From the NCBI GenBank assembly GCA_910586585.1, contig CAJUKA010000037.1:1-5610 (forward strand): a stretch of 5,610 nucleotides of DNA. Reading direction: 5' to 3'. Position 1 is the stretch's first letter, and every line of letters starts with the position of its first letter. The position numbers and the translations under genes were made by a program. The stretch comes from an uncultured Lachnospiraceae bacterium. Lineage in GTDB: Bacteria; Bacillota; Clostridia; Lachnospirales; Lachnospiraceae. Shown here piece by piece: positions 4,946-5,610 of the stretch. The notes beneath the pieces are model-generated. The model did not search any database, was not told the DNA's origin, and saw only the letters and a list, made by a program, of their open reading frames with translations.

Positions 4946-4973
4946 ATTATACCAAAGAATATATAAACTGCAA
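4946..4973 (-). promoter_or_regulatory. Promoter of the AI-2E transporter gene
   Basis: On the minus strand TTGCAG (4973-4968), 16 bp, then TATAAT (4951-4946), preceded by TGG, giving a consensus extended -10. Predicted start near 4939, a leader of about 93 nt before ATG 4846. The -35 lies within the hairpin at 4961-4990. Confidence 0.7.
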
Positions 4974-4996
4974 GAGCCTGCAGTTTATATTTTTTA
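4961..4996 (+). terminator. Plus-strand terminator-like hairpin overlapping the AI-2E promoter
   Basis: ATATAAACTGCA (4961-4972) and TGCAGTTTATAT (4979-4990) are exact reverse complements around AGAGCC, followed by TTTTTA. No plus-strand gene precedes it for over 1.4 kb, so it may stop antisense transcription running through the AI-2E gene, or be a promoter-region palindrome. Confidence 0.55.
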
Positions 4997-5035
4997 TCAC
5001 AGCATATGTAATTTGCTTATTCTCCACACTAACTC

Positions 5036-5070
5036 ACAGGACTATAAAAATTGTATATTTATAGTCCTGT
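5036..5070. terminator. Perfect 13-bp hairpin downstream of the minus-strand gene at 5090
   Basis: ACAGGACTATAAA (5036-5048) and TTTATAGTCCTGT (5058-5070) pair perfectly around a 9-nt loop. It lies 20-54 bp past the stop of the 5090-5539 gene, where a terminator is expected. However, the short T tract (5070-5073) follows it on the plus strand, and nothing T-rich follows on the minus strand. Direction is unresolved. Confidence 0.5.
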
Positions 5071-5089
5071 TTTCAGTAAAATAATAAAA

Positions 5090-5539
5090 TTAATATGCAT
5101 CAATTTCACAGCGTTTTAAATCAACCTCACTATTATCTGATACCATAAGTTTATCACCAAGTATTTCAGCATATAAGATTCCCTTATACAATGCCAAAGC
5201 CTTTATATAGTCTCCCATATCAACATGTTCTTTCTTGTATGACATCATATAAAAAAGGCTGGATTTGTTATCTAAAGAAGCCACGCTGCCGCTCTTTTCC
5301 ATCGCAGCAAAGGAACCGCAATCTGGCACCTTAATTGCAATTCCCCCCTCTACAGCCGCACCTGTCTCTGGTCCTGGAACCGATTCTTTTATCTCATCAT
5401 TTTGTTCAAAAAATTGGTGCAGCCAATTTTTACGGACTGTTCCTTTTTTCGTATACATTTCAGATGTTAACAATATAAAAATAACGTTTCGGTGTGCTTG
5501 TATGGAACTTAAATACTGCTGCAATTCTGGCAAATTCAT
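5090..5539 (-). CDS. Unrecognised 149-residue soluble protein
   Basis: I do not recognise the family. The protein starts MNLPELQQYLSSIQAHRNVI, with a helix-strand N-terminal part (about 1-46) that includes VIFILLTSEMYTKK. A proline-, glycine- and glutamate-rich stretch follows (about 49-72, SVPGPETGAAVEGG). A C-terminal part (about 90-149) has YIKALALYKGILYAEILG and an acidic tail. There is no signal peptide or convincing membrane helix; one hydrophobic run (residues 18-25) is too short. The ATG at 5537-5539 has GAGGT 6 bp upstream. Two glycine/alanine-rich linkers suggest a two-domain layout. The upstream leader carries the GTCGC/GCGAC hairpin also found before the DUF4259 gene. It lies upstream of and in line with the AI-2E gene, but that gene has its own promoter. 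Coding is well supported by length, start and ribosome binding site; function unknown. Confidence 0.75.
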   Translation of the reverse strand: MNLPELQQYLSSIQAHRNVIFILLTSEMYTKKGTVRKNWLHQFFEQNDEIKESVPGPETGAAVEGGIAIKVPDCGSFAAMEKSGSVASLDNKSSLFYMMSYKKEHVDMGDYIKALALYKGILYAEILGDKLMVSDNSEVDLKRCEIDAY

Positions 5540-5559
5540 TGTTATACCTCATATTTTTA

Positions 5560-5593
5560 GTCGCTGCGCGACAGCTCTTAAGAATAAAGTCGC
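5560..5593 (-). repeat. Leader copy of the GTCGC/GCGAC hairpin element
   Basis: On the minus strand, GCGACTTTATT (5593-5583) is followed by GTCGCGCAGCGAC (5572-5560). Both strings also occur in the 118-bp repeat, although in the opposite order. The hairpin ends 9 bp before the GAGGT of the 5539 gene. The first GCGAC could pair with GTCGC instead of the second, giving two exclusive folds. The element may continue towards the window edge. Confidence 0.6.
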
Positions 5594-5610
5594 TTCTACA
5601 CACCTGTACT

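Noticed and set aside
4881..5084. A 67-residue plus-strand reading frame
   Set aside because: It runs through the minus-strand promoter and two hairpins, has no ribosome binding site and has low-complexity composition.

Overview
The window looks like low-GC Gram-positive DNA, most likely from an anaerobic gut Clostridia (Lachnospiraceae-type) genome. The support is AT-rich intergenic DNA, strong AGGAGG-type ribosome binding sites, extended -10 promoters, intrinsic terminators with T tracts, and protein families (DUF6061-like, DUF4259, DUF1877/YfbM, AI-2E transporter) common in such genomes. No taxon-specific marker is present, so this is inference.

Layout. At the left edge (2-628, +) is the C-terminal part of a protein resembling class III nucleotidyl cyclases; its N-terminus lies outside the window. 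It is followed by an intrinsic terminator. Next, on the minus strand, is decaying DNA: a short DUF6061-like gene broken by one frameshift (748-988), and upstream of it the apparent tail of another protein with its own frameshift in an A7 run (1018-1211). A plus-strand gene for a helical, possibly Imm49-like immunity protein follows (1307-2116). Then come 2.3 copies of a 118-bp tandem repeat full of inverted repeats (2262-2536). The last, partial copy ends 5 bp before the ribosome binding site of a two-gene operon, DUF4259 (2556-2960) and DUF1877/YfbM-like (2990-3532), which ends at an intrinsic terminator. A convergent interval (3533-3730) holds two plus-strand terminators, each followed by the same 35-bp sequence. 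On the minus strand are a complete AI-2E family (PerM-like) membrane protein (3731-4846) with a recognisable promoter and palindromic leader, and an unrecognised 149-residue protein (5090-5539).

How the parts fit. Small helical or acidic single-domain genes (1307-3532), stray gene remnants and dispersed repeats make this look like an accessory region, perhaps an array of orphan immunity genes of the polymorphic-toxin type. No toxin gene is visible, so that is an inference from family resemblance. The most notable structure is the repeat system. The 13-bp hairpin GTCGCGCAGCGAC ends the tandem array just upstream of the DUF4259 ribosome binding site, and it recurs in the corresponding place upstream of the minus-strand gene at 5539. 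It may be a dispersed repeat family or a leader-RNA element.
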